Positions 22,609 through 33,677 of a DNA stretch of 64,000 nucleotides are shown here, piece after piece. The notes below the pieces were generated by a model, which was not told the origin of the DNA, did no database searches, and saw nothing but the letters and a program-made list of their open reading frames with translations. The translations under genes and the position numbers were made by a program. This DNA comes from Hypholoma sublateritium FD-334 SS-4 (lineage: Eukaryota > Basidiomycota > Agaricomycetes > Agaricales > Strophariaceae): positions 34,109 through 98,108 of the forward strand of contig KN817652.1 in assembly GCA_000827495.1 (NCBI GenBank), written 5' to 3'. The first letter of the stretch is position 1. Every line of letters starts with the position of its first letter.

Positions 22609-25300
22609 GTTCTTGTCTCGGGAAAGGGGACGCGATTTATTCTGGCAAATACGGAACAACTTCATGGAAAGATCCAAGAAATGAGCGACCGTATCCGGGC
22701 ACTCGAAGAAGCCCTACAATCACTGCACACAGAACNCACCGCAAATCCCGACGCACCCCATCCNTTGATGCAGCCCGGCCTGCTGGGNATCAAAAGCACN
22801 ATGGGCCTGTACAGCGGGCAGGGCCTCACCTCCGACTCTGCGCCGAAGGCGAGCAGCTCCCATCACGCCATGGACGTCGATAGCATGAAAGTCGAGCNCG
22901 GCTCTAGTGAGGACACCCTAGCCACGCCAGACACACACAGCGCTCGTGCTCAGGTACGCACCTAATTAGCCTCGAACTACGTAGCCACTCTATCTGACGC
23001 GCCACAATCATAGGAAGCAGAAGATCAGCTGGCCGCTGAGNTTGTGCGCCTGAGNCATAATTTCCCACTCTCCGACACNATCTCCCCGGAGGGAAACCCC
23101 CGCCTGCGGCAATACATTCGGAGCCAGCTGCCCCCGCGCGAGGAGGCGGACTATCTATGGGAGCAAGCGCGCGAGAACGCACTCTGGCAATACAATCCAC
23201 ACCCCAGCTCAACATTCTACCCGAACTTGGCGTACCACTGCTACACGTCCGACATCGCAAATCTCTCGCCGCGCCGATTAGCACTGCTGCTCATGATCTT
23301 AGCCGTCGGCTGTCTCGTCGATCTTCAAAACCGAAAACCCGACCNCCCTGACGCCGAGAAGTACCATCAACTTGCCCGGGCGAGNCTGTGCGAAATACCT
23401 GTCATGGAAGAAACGAACGTGGAGACGATTACCGCACTGTTCTACGAGATTTGGTACCTCCTCGTTTTCTCCGACAAGAAGAAAGCCGCGGGGTAAGCAT
23501 GGGGCCTGATGGGACTGACGGCAAAACTCGCAGTGGACAAGCGGCGATCGTTGTTCTGGGAGCTGTTATATCTGGATGCGCGCTTGGTGAGTCTCACAGC
23601 AGCCTGCGACTACGGTGCGCATAGCTCACCCACAGAAAGTCGTTATCGCTCGGCCGACCACCTTCACTATCTATCAATCATATGGACTGTCCCCGGCCGT
23701 CATACACGCCGGACGAGAATTGTGATCTCTCCTCCAGNTCACATTATTGTNAGTGACCATCATTTAATTNACTGAATGGCGGANAAATGGGAACTGACTG
23801 GTGCCGTTAGACCAGGAATGGAAACANGCCTGTTACGAGCAATGCCTCGCACCCGTTTTGGATGCGATCTCTAAACCGACGCTGGACTACGACACTGTCC
23901 TTGACCTCGACAAACGGATCCGGGACTTCTCTATTCCGGCCTCGCTGAGAAACAGAGACGTGAATTCGCTCCCCGTCGTAATGCAGCGCGCGTCGCTGTC
24001 GACGGCGCTGGAAGCTGGTACGCCCCATGTTCTCTATGTGATTACGTGCATCATATAACTTCCCGGATCTAGTCATACTCCAGCTACATCGCCAATTCTT
24101 CACCCGCGCGCTAAGTGGTCCGGAGGAGTCATTCAACCGGAAGCACAAATATGCCCCCTCGGTCGTGGCCGTGTTCCTCAGCGCCACGCGGATGATTGCC
24201 AATGTCGAAGAGACATACCAAAAAGAGCCGCAATTGACAGCGCGGATATTGGGGTACTGGTCGAATGCATTTTCCGCCGCTGTGAGTTACCTTTCGACCG
24301 ATTCTCGCGTCGCGGCAAAGGTGGTGGCTGCTGCAGCAATGCATGAGGCGCTGCGCGACGGTCTGGAGTTCATTTTACTGACTACTTTCGGTTGCCTGCA
24401 GGTCGCACTCTGCCTACTCGTGTCGCGGGCCCCATTCACGTGTCTGTCACCCGCGGNGCTGCAGGAGCTAGAACGGGCTCGTCTTCTCTTCCGCTCTGCG
24501 AAGGACAGATGTCCGCGGGCTTTGCAAGTTATAGTGCGTTTTCAAAACTCANAGAGAGTGATGTCAGGATCTAATGTGTGTGTGCCGTCCAGCCGGTGCT
24601 NGAGACCATGATCGACAANGCGAACCANATATATAATCGCTGGTCNGACGGGCAGGAATTACCGACAATTGTCCTCAAACATGTCACAGATGTGGATTAC
24701 TCGACCGACGTCGACTACGCGAACGGACCCAACGGCGAGTCCGTGACGATGTACAACCAGCAAGCACACTACGCGCCCCAGCAGCAGCAGCAGTAGGCGC
24801 CCCAGAAGACCATGACGCAGTCGGACTCATTCGGACGCTCGCACCGCAGCCTGACGCAGTGCATCATCGAAGCGCACCAGCGCGCGAAGTCGATCTTCCC
24901 CCTGCGCAAGCCGTACCAGTGCTCGGCCAAGGTCGCGCAGCACTGCCCTCCGTCACACTCGTGGAGCCCGCTCCCGAAGGTTGGCACGCAGACGTCGCCC
25001 GTGCTGCCGCCCGAGCCTCCGACAGTGCATCTTTCGCGTGTATCGCCAGGGCCTGGGCCCGAGGGGTGTCCTATGAACGGCTCGCCTGTGCCATATGGCG
25101 CCGAGGGCGCACGGCCCACGGGGGTACTCGCCAGTGTCAAATGGGCACCCGACGCAGGCGTACGGGAACCATGCACAGTTCGAGGGCACCTACACACACA
25201 CCGTGCTGCCGGTGGATGGACCGCCGGTTCCCGTGAGCATGGCGTTGCTGTCGCCGACGTCGAAGTTGGCCGTAACCCTGGATGGCATTCTTCTGAGGAC
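22609..25300 (+). pseudogene. Zn2Cys6 transcription factor, degraded copy
   Basis: Relic of a fungal zinc-cluster regulator with the fungal_trans middle region. The surviving part begins exactly behind a splice acceptor (gatgcag at 22608) with the dimerisation helix (EQLHGKIQEMSDRIRALEEA); the exons for the Zn2Cys6 cluster are absent upstream. The middle region follows (NPRLRQYIRSQLPPREEADY, LSPRRLALLLMILAVGCLVD, IWYLLVFSDKKKAAG). At 23494-23496 a TAA replaces the Tyr codon that the downstream paralog has in GYAW, and about 50 residues are missing just after (KLA joins DKRRSLFWELL). A second stop, TAG at 24794-24796, ends a CAG run, beyond which C-terminal-like frames continue to about 25.3 kb in shifted frames. 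Single unknown bases dot the sequence. Confidence 0.75.
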
Positions 25301-26048
25301 AGTTTTCTGGCTTGATATCATGACTGACGGACAGAACCCCGCCAAACCTACCTATTACGTATCCCACTATCATTCCTCCGTTGACGTTATTGACATGTAC
25401 ATATACTTTTTACACTTTGTTGGCATAGCTTATGCGGTCTGTGTACACTATTCTGCTGCGTGTTTCAATATTATCTTTCCAAGTGTTCGCTGATCTGTTG
25501 CAGTCCATTGCATATCAAGCAATATTGTGTTGTTAGGGATTCATGCTCTTCTGACTTCCCTCTTGGAATGTGACTCGGAACATGTAATCGAACCTAGGAA
25601 TATTGGAACACCTGCGTTGATTCGTTCCGCATCTCGCGGTATGCGTTACAGATTAGAAGCCAGCAATAATAAACGTGGCATACCTCGTTTTGGACACTGC
25701 TCGTACAACTCTTCCTCATTGTGTCTCGACCCACTAATTGGTTGATAATCACCGNAGATACAGCACAGCGACAGACAGCCTGGTACGAAGACAAGAAGGC
25801 ATAAACANCAAGGACTGGCTAGAATAACCAACATGAGTCTGAACCGAGTCTGATCTTGCAGTCTTCTCCCATTAAATCGTTTTGGGCATGGAAAGAACTA
25901 GCATCTGCATCCTCCGAAGGTCACGGGTGCCGTGGACGATAGAAACGGTGCGGTTCTTAACGTTAACTCTAATCGCATCTCCTTCCGTCGTCCAGGCCTT
26001 TGACCACCACACAGTTGACTCTCTTCCCGCTTTTCTCCCATTTTCACC
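25301..26048. other. Spacer upstream of the intact regulator copy
   Basis: No gene supported. CT-rich sequence directly before 26049 (gttgactctcttcccgcttt...) is consistent with a fungal core promoter/5' leader. Confidence 0.35.
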
Positions 26049-29000
26049 ATGGTAGGGGGCTCCTTCGACTACATAATGGACGGCCAGGGGAATATAAGGC
26101 CGANGAAGCGCGCGCGAAACATCTCGCTCGCCGGCGATAGGGGAAATGAGGTGGCAGAAGATCAGGACATGAATATGGGCGGGTCGAGTGGGAAAGGGCA
26201 GGGTTCAACGCCGAATAGAGGGCGCGCGGAAGACAAGAACAATCGTAAGCTATCGTGCAAAGAATGCCGCAGGTATGTGTNTATCGGAATTGAGCGCTAT
26301 CCCAACCTGACGATTTTCAGGTTGAAACTCAAAGTACGCCGGTCGTCCGTGAATTCAGCAGATGGGATATTCACTTACNGGTATTTTTTCACAAAAAGTG
26401 CGACCGCAATTTTCCGTGTCAGGTAAGTACTATTCATCGCACTTGGGGATNGACAAAGCTGGATCTAAATNTTACTAGTCGTGTGTCAAGAGAGGATGCG
26501 GAAGTCTGTGCCCCGATGGTATATNGCCCGTCTATTTCTGGTCCGGCGTCTAACGACAAAATAGGTGCTCTGACCTCGGGACGTGGGAGCAGGTACTGCT
26601 TTTGTTCAGTGCCAGCATCAGGTAACCCTTACGCAATACCTATCAGGTTTATACTCGCGGGTGCAGAACAGCTGCATGACAAGATATTCGAGCTAGGCGA
26701 TCGCGTACGCCAACTAGAGGAAGCACTTGACGAAGTCTACCAGGAGTATGTCGGCAAGCCGCACCCGCTCCTTGCACCGGATCTCTTGAAGATCAAGACA
26801 TCGCAGGAGCTCTACGGCTCCGCGAGCTCTTTATCAGCAGCCGATGCGCGTGAAGAAAGTCTGCGCCAGTCGGTTGGGGCGCTGTCGCTGAGTTCGCAGC
26901 CCACCTATGCAGAGAGCACGCGGCCGGCGGTGTCGGCGGAATACTTGTGTCAGAANACTCCCCCTGACGTGGCGCTCGATATTTTGCAGCTCAGCGCAAC
27001 GTTTCCCTTCCCATGGGCCGTCGACATCANTATGCGCGAGCGNATTCGCAAGGCCCTCCCNCCCCGCGCGGAGGCGCAGCGGATATGCGAGGAGGCGCGT
27101 AACAACGCANTGTGGCAGTGAGTTCCGAGGTACTTGCCAATCCATCCATCGCTGANGCTCCTNAGATTCAACCTCGACTCGTCGGAGACATTCCTGCCAA
27201 ACCTCCTTAATTACTGTTACTCCACGCCTATCGATTCGCTCAGCCCCAGGCGATTGGCGTTGCTCCTAATGCATCTATCCATCGGATCGCTTGTTGATCT
27301 GAACCGCCCGCTGGGCTCGCTGCACGGCGAGGCGTACCATCATCTTGCTCGCGCCGCCNTTTGCGAGATCCCACTGATGGAGGAGCCTGATTTTGACGTT
27401 TTGCATGCGCTCGTGAGCTGATTGTGTTNGGGAATCTTTCGCTGATATCTGATGATTCCGTNCTAGTTTTTTATGATATGGTATCACCTNATCTTTTCAG
27501 ATAACAAAAAGGCAGTCGGATACGCCTGGAACCTGATGGGATTTGTCGCAAAGCTTGCCCAGGGGGTAAGTTCACTGTCATACCCTGACATATCCATCAT
27601 AAGACNGACCATTNCATCTTAGCTCGGTCTTCGTGCNTATCCCTCCACTGGGCTCCTGGTGGAAGCCCTATGATGTTGATATNATCTGCAGATAGGGATA
27701 AGCCTCAGCTGAAAACAATCCCAGAGGAGGACGAAAAGCGCCGCGCGGTATTCTGGGAGCTGGTAAATATGGACTGCCGAATGGTGCGTTACCCTCATAC
27801 AAATTCCTTGAATACAACTGACATGCGTCGCTTCGCCAGGCGCTCTCGCTTGGACGCCCGCCATCGATACAGCCCGCACATGTTGACATTAAGCTGCCGA
27901 CATGCGTGGGTCCGGGGCTGTACGTACCCCACGAAGAGATTATCTGTGCGTCGTACATTTTGATCACCACCCATGCAAAAATCGCTGATGCAATGCTGGA
28001 TGCAGACCACGAGTGGAAGCACATGTTCTTCAGCAAGTGCCTCACGCCGATACTATCGGCGGTCGTCGCCGTGCAGCCGCCCGAATACGCACACATCATC
28101 GCCCTCGACTGCGCGGTGCGGGACTTTGGCGTGCCCGTTCTACTCGACGAGCACCAGCCGCACGTCGCTAACCCGCGCTTCCTCGTCATGCAGCGCGGGC
28201 TTGTCACGATGAGCCGCGAGATTGGTTAGTGCCACACCTCCCTTCCGCGTATGTACCGAACAATTCTGATTTATTTGGCATAAATCCAGCGCTCCTACAG
28301 NTGCACCGCAAGTACTTCACCGAGGCGATGAGTGGACCAATGGCATTTGACCTCGCACACCCGTACGCACCGTCTGTGCTCGCGACATACATCGCGGCGG
28401 CGAACCTGATCGGCGCGGTCGAGACGCTGTTCAGCCAGCAGCAGCAACTCAGCGTGCGCTTCCTGCATTTCTGGTTTAACTCGTTCTCTGCAGCGGTCCG
28501 TCTTCCTGTTGGAATAGCCACGTCCTGTTGGAATAGCCACGTATTGCTTTACTTACGTACGGATTCTCCTAGGTCACGCTGGCACTCTTGATCTCCCGCG
28601 CACCGGCGACGCCGCTTGCGACGTCTGCGATCCGCGCGCTCGAGAATGCATACCGACTGTTCAGATCGGCGGCGAAGATCNTTCCGTTCTGCAACAAGGC
28701 CCTGGTGCGTGCGCAGCCTGCGTAAATTGCCTGNGCTAATNGGTTTCCGCACCCAGCCCGTCATCCAGAGGCTCACGGAGAAGTCGCAGCGCACCCTCGC
28801 GGGACAGCACATTGCCAGCGGCGAGCACGTTCACGCGCCCTACGCGCAGCCGCAGCCGCNNNNNNNNNNNNNNNNNNNNNNNNNNNNNNNNNNNNNNNNN
28901 NNNNNNNNNNNNNNNNNNNNNNNNNNNNNNNNNNNNNNNNNNNNNNNNNNNNNNNNNNNNNNNNNNNNNNNNNNNNNNNNNNNNNNNNNNNNNNNNNNNN

Positions 29001-29555
29001 NNNNNNNNNNNNNNNNNNNNNNNNNNNNNNNNNNNNNNNNNNNNNNNNNNNNNNNNNNNNNNNNNNNNNNNNNNNNNNNNNNNNNNNNNNNNNNNNNNNN
29101 NNNNNNNNNNNNNNNNNNNNNNNNNNNNNNNNNNNNNNNNNNNNNNNNNNNNNNNNNNNNNNNNNNNNNNNNNNNNNNNNNNNNNNNNNNNNNNNNNNNN
29201 NNNNNNNNNNNNNNNNNNNNNNNNNNNNNNNNNNNNNNNNNNNNNNNNNNNNNNNNNNNNNNNNNNNNNNNNNNNNNNNNNNNNNNNNNNNNNNNNNNNN
29301 NNNNNNNNNNNNNNNNNNNNNNNNNNNNNNNNNNNNNNNNNNNNNNNNNNNNNNNNNNNNNNNNNNNNNNNNNNNNNNNNNNNNNNNNNNNNNNNNNNNN
29401 NNNNNNNNNNNNNNNNNNNNNNNNNNNNNNNNNNNNNNNNNNNNNNNNNNNNNNNNNNNNNNNNNNNNNNNNNNNNNNNNNNNNNNNNNNNNNNNNNNNN
29501 NNNNNNNNNNAGCGCAGGGCTTGTGGAGGAGACGAGTTACATGGCATGGTTTTGA
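26049..29555 (+). CDS. Zn2Cys6 fungal-specific transcription factor (interrupted by assembly gap)
   Basis: Nuclear DNA-binding regulator. After MVGGSFDYIMDGQGN, small exons spliced between 26270 and 26515 rebuild the zinc cluster CKECRRLKLKCDRNFPCQSC followed by VKRGCGSLC, fitting the CX2CX6CX5CX2CX6-8C pattern. Next come a short coiled coil (EQLHDKIFELGDRVRQLEEA), a linker, and the fungal_trans region (FPFPWAVDI, LSPRRLALLLMHLSIGSLVD, MIWYHLIFSDNKKAVGYAWN, KRRAVFWELVNMDCRMALSL, GRPPSIQPAHVDIKLP, ISRAPATPLATSAIR). The frame stays open to the gap at 28860. After the gap AGLVEETSYMAWF and a TGA at 29553-29555 could be the C-terminus. It is a tandem paralog of the relic 3 kb upstream. Targets unknown. 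Confidence 0.75.
28860..29510. other. Assembly gap (651 unknown bases)
   Basis: Continuous N run. It removes the C-terminal part of the regulator. Frames drawn through it have no meaning. Confidence 0.99.
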
Positions 29556-30903
29556 CGGGTGGTATGAGTGTTTTTTTAGTTTGAAGGTTTTGCTGAAGTG
29601 GTGATGTCATGTATACTTATTCTTGACTGGTTTTCTTCGAATCTTGGGGTCTTAGCTTGGCTGTGATTAATTGTGAGGGAGAGAGTTGAAACTCCTAACG
29701 TAATAATGACCCACATGGAATGCAGCCCGATTGCCACTCACTTACGTTAGAGTATTGGTATNTTCTGCGAATTAACGCGAATCAGCAGGTAAGCTCTGAC
29801 TCTCTGCTCACGGCGTCTTGAATATTCTTCAAGACGAGTGAACTCCACTTCGATGACCGCATTGACGAAGCTGAGTACTCGGATAAGCTGTACGNCCTCG
29901 GCCAGNCGNTTACGGCGTCGAATGAGCTCGCGGATCCGACGCGCGGGGGAACCACAATCGCAGAAGGTGACGATCGTGGGTCAGCACGAGATGCTCACAA
30001 TCAGACGCCTGGACCAAACAGCACTGGGGCAAAACAGGCCCAAAATGTGAACATGGCCCTCGGGCCTGTGTCCGCCGGACTTCCGTCTAGCATGACGCAT
30101 TATTACGGGCATGAGAACGATGGTTGGGGGAGGGCGACAATTTTTCTCGGCTACGTTGGGTTCCACGCTGATTATCTAGTTGTATTCTCGCTCCTCTGTA
30201 GCTTTTGATTAAATTACCCTTGCCAAGTGTATATATCGACAGTGCGGGAATCGAAACAATAATATTTTTGGCCGTCCTCTGAGTAATTCTCGAGGGAGAG
30301 ATGCAAGTTGGATCCAAGAGAGATGGAATCGACATTTGACATCGAACATTTCGGCACACAGCCTCATCACATCACATTTTCCAGCGTCGGGCGCCCTGCC
30401 TCTTGCCTCACTCTCCACATACTCAGACACTTCAATCCTTTTACCTACGTAATTTAACTATGAGAAAGGTCCTTCCGCTAAGGATCTGGAGTCTGAGAAG
30501 GGAAACCGCAAGGAAACCGAGTCAAAACTGATGAAATCAGGATGATCACGTGATGTGCCACAGTTATCTACGCGTCAACGACGCGTTTGCCTAGGTTTGC
30601 CTTCCTCACGCGTCCACCCGCTCGGCATCGAGTCAGCAAGCAATCTCTCGGGAAAATGAACTCTGCTGCACTCCATTTGTGCTATCTGTATATACACCAC
30701 TGATGCTCCAGCGGCACTGGTGGTAATAGTATTCCAATACCATCCTGGTATCCACTCCAAAAGTGCTCGAAAGTAGCATATCCTCCCCAACGATGGGTGC
30801 GATGCAGAAACATTGGGGCACTCACCAGAACACGAAGGTGACTGTCCCACAACCACGTAGCTGCGATCGTCGCCAGGCCTCACAGCGCACGAGGACATAC
30901 TGA
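29556..30903. other. Mostly non-coding, one short coding-like stretch
   Basis: Between about 29838 and 30185 (plus) one frame reads ELHFDDRIDEAEYSDKLY ... NELADPTRGGTT ... SSMTHYYGHENDGWG and may be a relic of a further regulator C-terminus. It has no start and no family I can name. The rest shows nothing. Confidence 0.25.
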
Positions 30904-30956
30904 TTGCCAACTAGTAATAAATCCCGTCTGCTTTGCATGCGCCGACCGTGCCGGCA

Positions 30957-31511
30957 TCAAGAGGCACAGCCCGCGAAGTGCACGTTGACAATAAACTGGG
31001 GTGATTTAAAGAGGCAGCATGGCTGGCTACCATTTGGCGTCCAGTGCGCGCAGCATAGGCGGATGTCTTCGAGCGGAATAAAGACCTTGTCAACGGCGCT
31101 GGGGTCGGTTAGGCACGCAGGCAGTGTCGGCCGCTCGTGGGGAACAGACGGTGGGTATATGGGGAGGGTTCTGTTAAGCGCAGCGCAAAGGGCTGAGAAC
31201 TTCGATGCTGAGCGCGGTATGAACATCGGAAAGGGGGTTTGGCCCGGAGATATTCGTGCGAGGTTCAACGGCGGTGCGTGACTCCGCAGGACGCGAATCT
31301 TGCAAGCCTCGCCACTGGAAAAAGTGTTCAAGCCGTCAGTGGATGCATCGCAGACAGCGCAACACCGCGAGTGGGGCAGCGGAAGAGCCGGTGTCTTGGT
31401 GCTGGTGGATGGACATGAGCTGGAGGACGCCGCGTCAATTTGACGCCAATACCCAAGTGTTCTCGGCGCCAATAAATTGCGTGCTCTTGCACTGTGTCTA
31501 CGCCCTGCCAT
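30957..31511 (-). other. Open frame of 184 codons, unidentified
   Basis: The frame begins MAGRRHSARARNLLAPRTLG and includes ISPGQTPFPMFIPRSAS and VDKVFIPLEDIRLCCAHW. It has no recognised domain, and composition is mixed. It may be an exon of a decayed gene; chance openness in GC-rich DNA cannot be excluded. Confidence 0.2.
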
Positions 31512-32488
31512 GTGTGAGTTTTGTGACTATACTCGCACCATTGGTAGACGTCTTCTCATGTCGGCGAAGCGCCGCGGCATGTCCACTGTCAGTCGTTGTC
31601 TGTGAATTTTTAGATTTCAGGCGGCATAGATTCTAATGTAAGTACTAAGTATGCAATTCTTGTGCTAATCGAAGCAAGACTCACGGATGCACTGGCGAAC
31701 AAGATAGTAGGTAGTGCAAATTTAAACTACTTTTTTTGCGGTGTGGTTGGCGACGTGTTTTGAGTAACTGTAGAACTAACCAAGCGTTCATGTTAAGTGA
31801 CATCAGCAAAGTCTCAGAAGTCTCAGACACACGCCCTTGATTACAATTGTCCTGGATTAAATACTGGTGCTATCACGGTGCCAGCGCACTGGTGGCGTGC
31901 GGTTGGCGCGCGGCGCGTTTTTCCAGTGCCTGGGACAAAATCATGGTGAGCGCTAGTTAGTATTTACTTATTGTCATCTAATATGGACCTTTGGATAGCA
32001 CTATCAATAAATCTGGCTCTTTTTTATTATTATTGTGTATATGATTAGGCAGGGCCGACAGTAAAGTAGACGATCCACGCGAGATCCACGGTGTTGAACT
32101 TGATTGAATCTTTGCTCTGGTACGTTGGCTAAGCTACTACCAACCTAGAGATGGATATATATGCACACTACGGGCGGCATACCTGCTAAACTCGTTATGC
32201 GCTGAAATCATACTGGCGATGATCGATGACGCGATGACGGCGAATCGGTGGTTCAAAAATAGACCGCATGCTATTTTTATCACGCTTGCCTGCTCTCGGG
32301 AACAAAACGTGCAAGAAACTCGAGTCTCCGGTTTCTTTCACGCAGAGAAGGTTCGGATTCATGCTATCCACCCACCCACCCATACCTATTTATTTAAATA
32401 GGGGCCTGCTCCATCAAAATAAATATTCGGGGTTCCCGTATTTCGCTACACGTGTCATTATCTAACAATGCTATGATTGAGTATTAAG
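31512..32488. other. Intergenic, nothing seen
   Basis: AT-richer DNA without supported exons, RNA genes or repeats. Confidence 0.4.
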
Positions 32489-33528
32489 TCAGACTTCAAT
32501 ACTGTTCAACACTACAAACAGGGTCAGCCTCACTTTGCTGCTGCCAACCACAGCGCTTCTTGTACCCAAATAAATTGGCCGCATGCCTGTTGAACCAAGG
32601 CCCTTGCCCTGTGCAAATTTGAGCAGCGAATACGACGGACTGCCTAGATGTGGAGAAGCNGCCCGGGGGGGGTACGGGCCGTGCCATGCGCGGCGCGATG
32701 CGGCGGCGGCGGCAGAGATGACCACGCGGAACTGCGGCGCGAGCAATCGCAAAGCGTTAATAGAGAGCGGAGATTTTATGGGAGAGCGTGCACTGTGGGT
32801 GCGCCTTGTTTGCGCTGCCTGCGCCCGGCTAGCCTTTGAGCGCGATCTCCGCGCCGAGGTCCGCGACCTCGTTATGGGGGAAGCCGGTGCACAGGTTGTC
32901 CTGTAGGCCGGTGATACGCATCCGCGGCGGACTGAGGAGCGACGTATGCAAAAATTTGGCCACACCCGGGGCACCAATTGGGCGGGAGCTGTCAGCGTAG
33001 CGCTCGTAACGTAATATAGAAAATGGACGTACAACTTCAGTTTTTGGCGCAGACGGAATGACGGGTCGTACAGTTGCGCCTCCGCAAGCGCGGGCAGCGC
33101 CACATAGTCGTCCTCATTCTTCAGCAGGATCGNGATATGTGCGTCGACGGGTTGAGCGCCTGCGCTTCGCATCAGTTGCACAAACAAACGCTACAATAAA
33201 AAAAAATTACCTGCTGCGACTCAGTGGAGCGCCGTGCGCCCAGTGTCGCGATTATGCCGTCGACGACCTGCTGTGCGGGCATTAGCAGCTGGTGGTACCC
33301 TGGATGGACGGCGGGAGGGAAGAGCCATAGTCTGAAAACATTGCGCGCGAAACGGGATGGCCACCGACGAGCCCCTGGTCTGCCTTGGGCCGGGTGCCGA
33401 GGTACTCTCATTGCACCAGGACGGGCAGCAGCTGCGCCTCCAAGAGGGGTTCGGCGCCTGCGCGGCTCTGTGCCATCCCCAGGAACATCAACTTTTGGGC
33501 CTCGTACGCATAATGCGAGTTCAGTCAC
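32489..33528 (-). pseudogene. Decayed coding-like region, family not recognised
   Basis: On the minus strand, coding-like segments occur in different frames: RNVFRLWLFPPAVHPGYHQL, then PVDAHISILLKNEDDYVALP, then GLQDNLCTGFPHNEVADLGA, followed by a stop. No splice sites connect them into one frame. Single ambiguous bases occur at 32660 and 33133. I read it as a gene relic; the original function is unknown. Confidence 0.3.
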
Positions 33529-33677
33529 CTGGTTCCAGAGCTCGGGTGTTGAGGGACAGCAGGATCACAAAGGAGTGCAGTTAATTAATAAAAGAAGGAG
33601 GTCCATAAAGCATCAGGGCAGGTGACAATATTAGTATGAGGAATAATTAAGATAAAAGAGTCAAGGCAAAATTAAAA

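Noticed and set aside
28616..29610. Open frames running through the gap
   Set aside because: They consist mostly of unknown bases and give no information.
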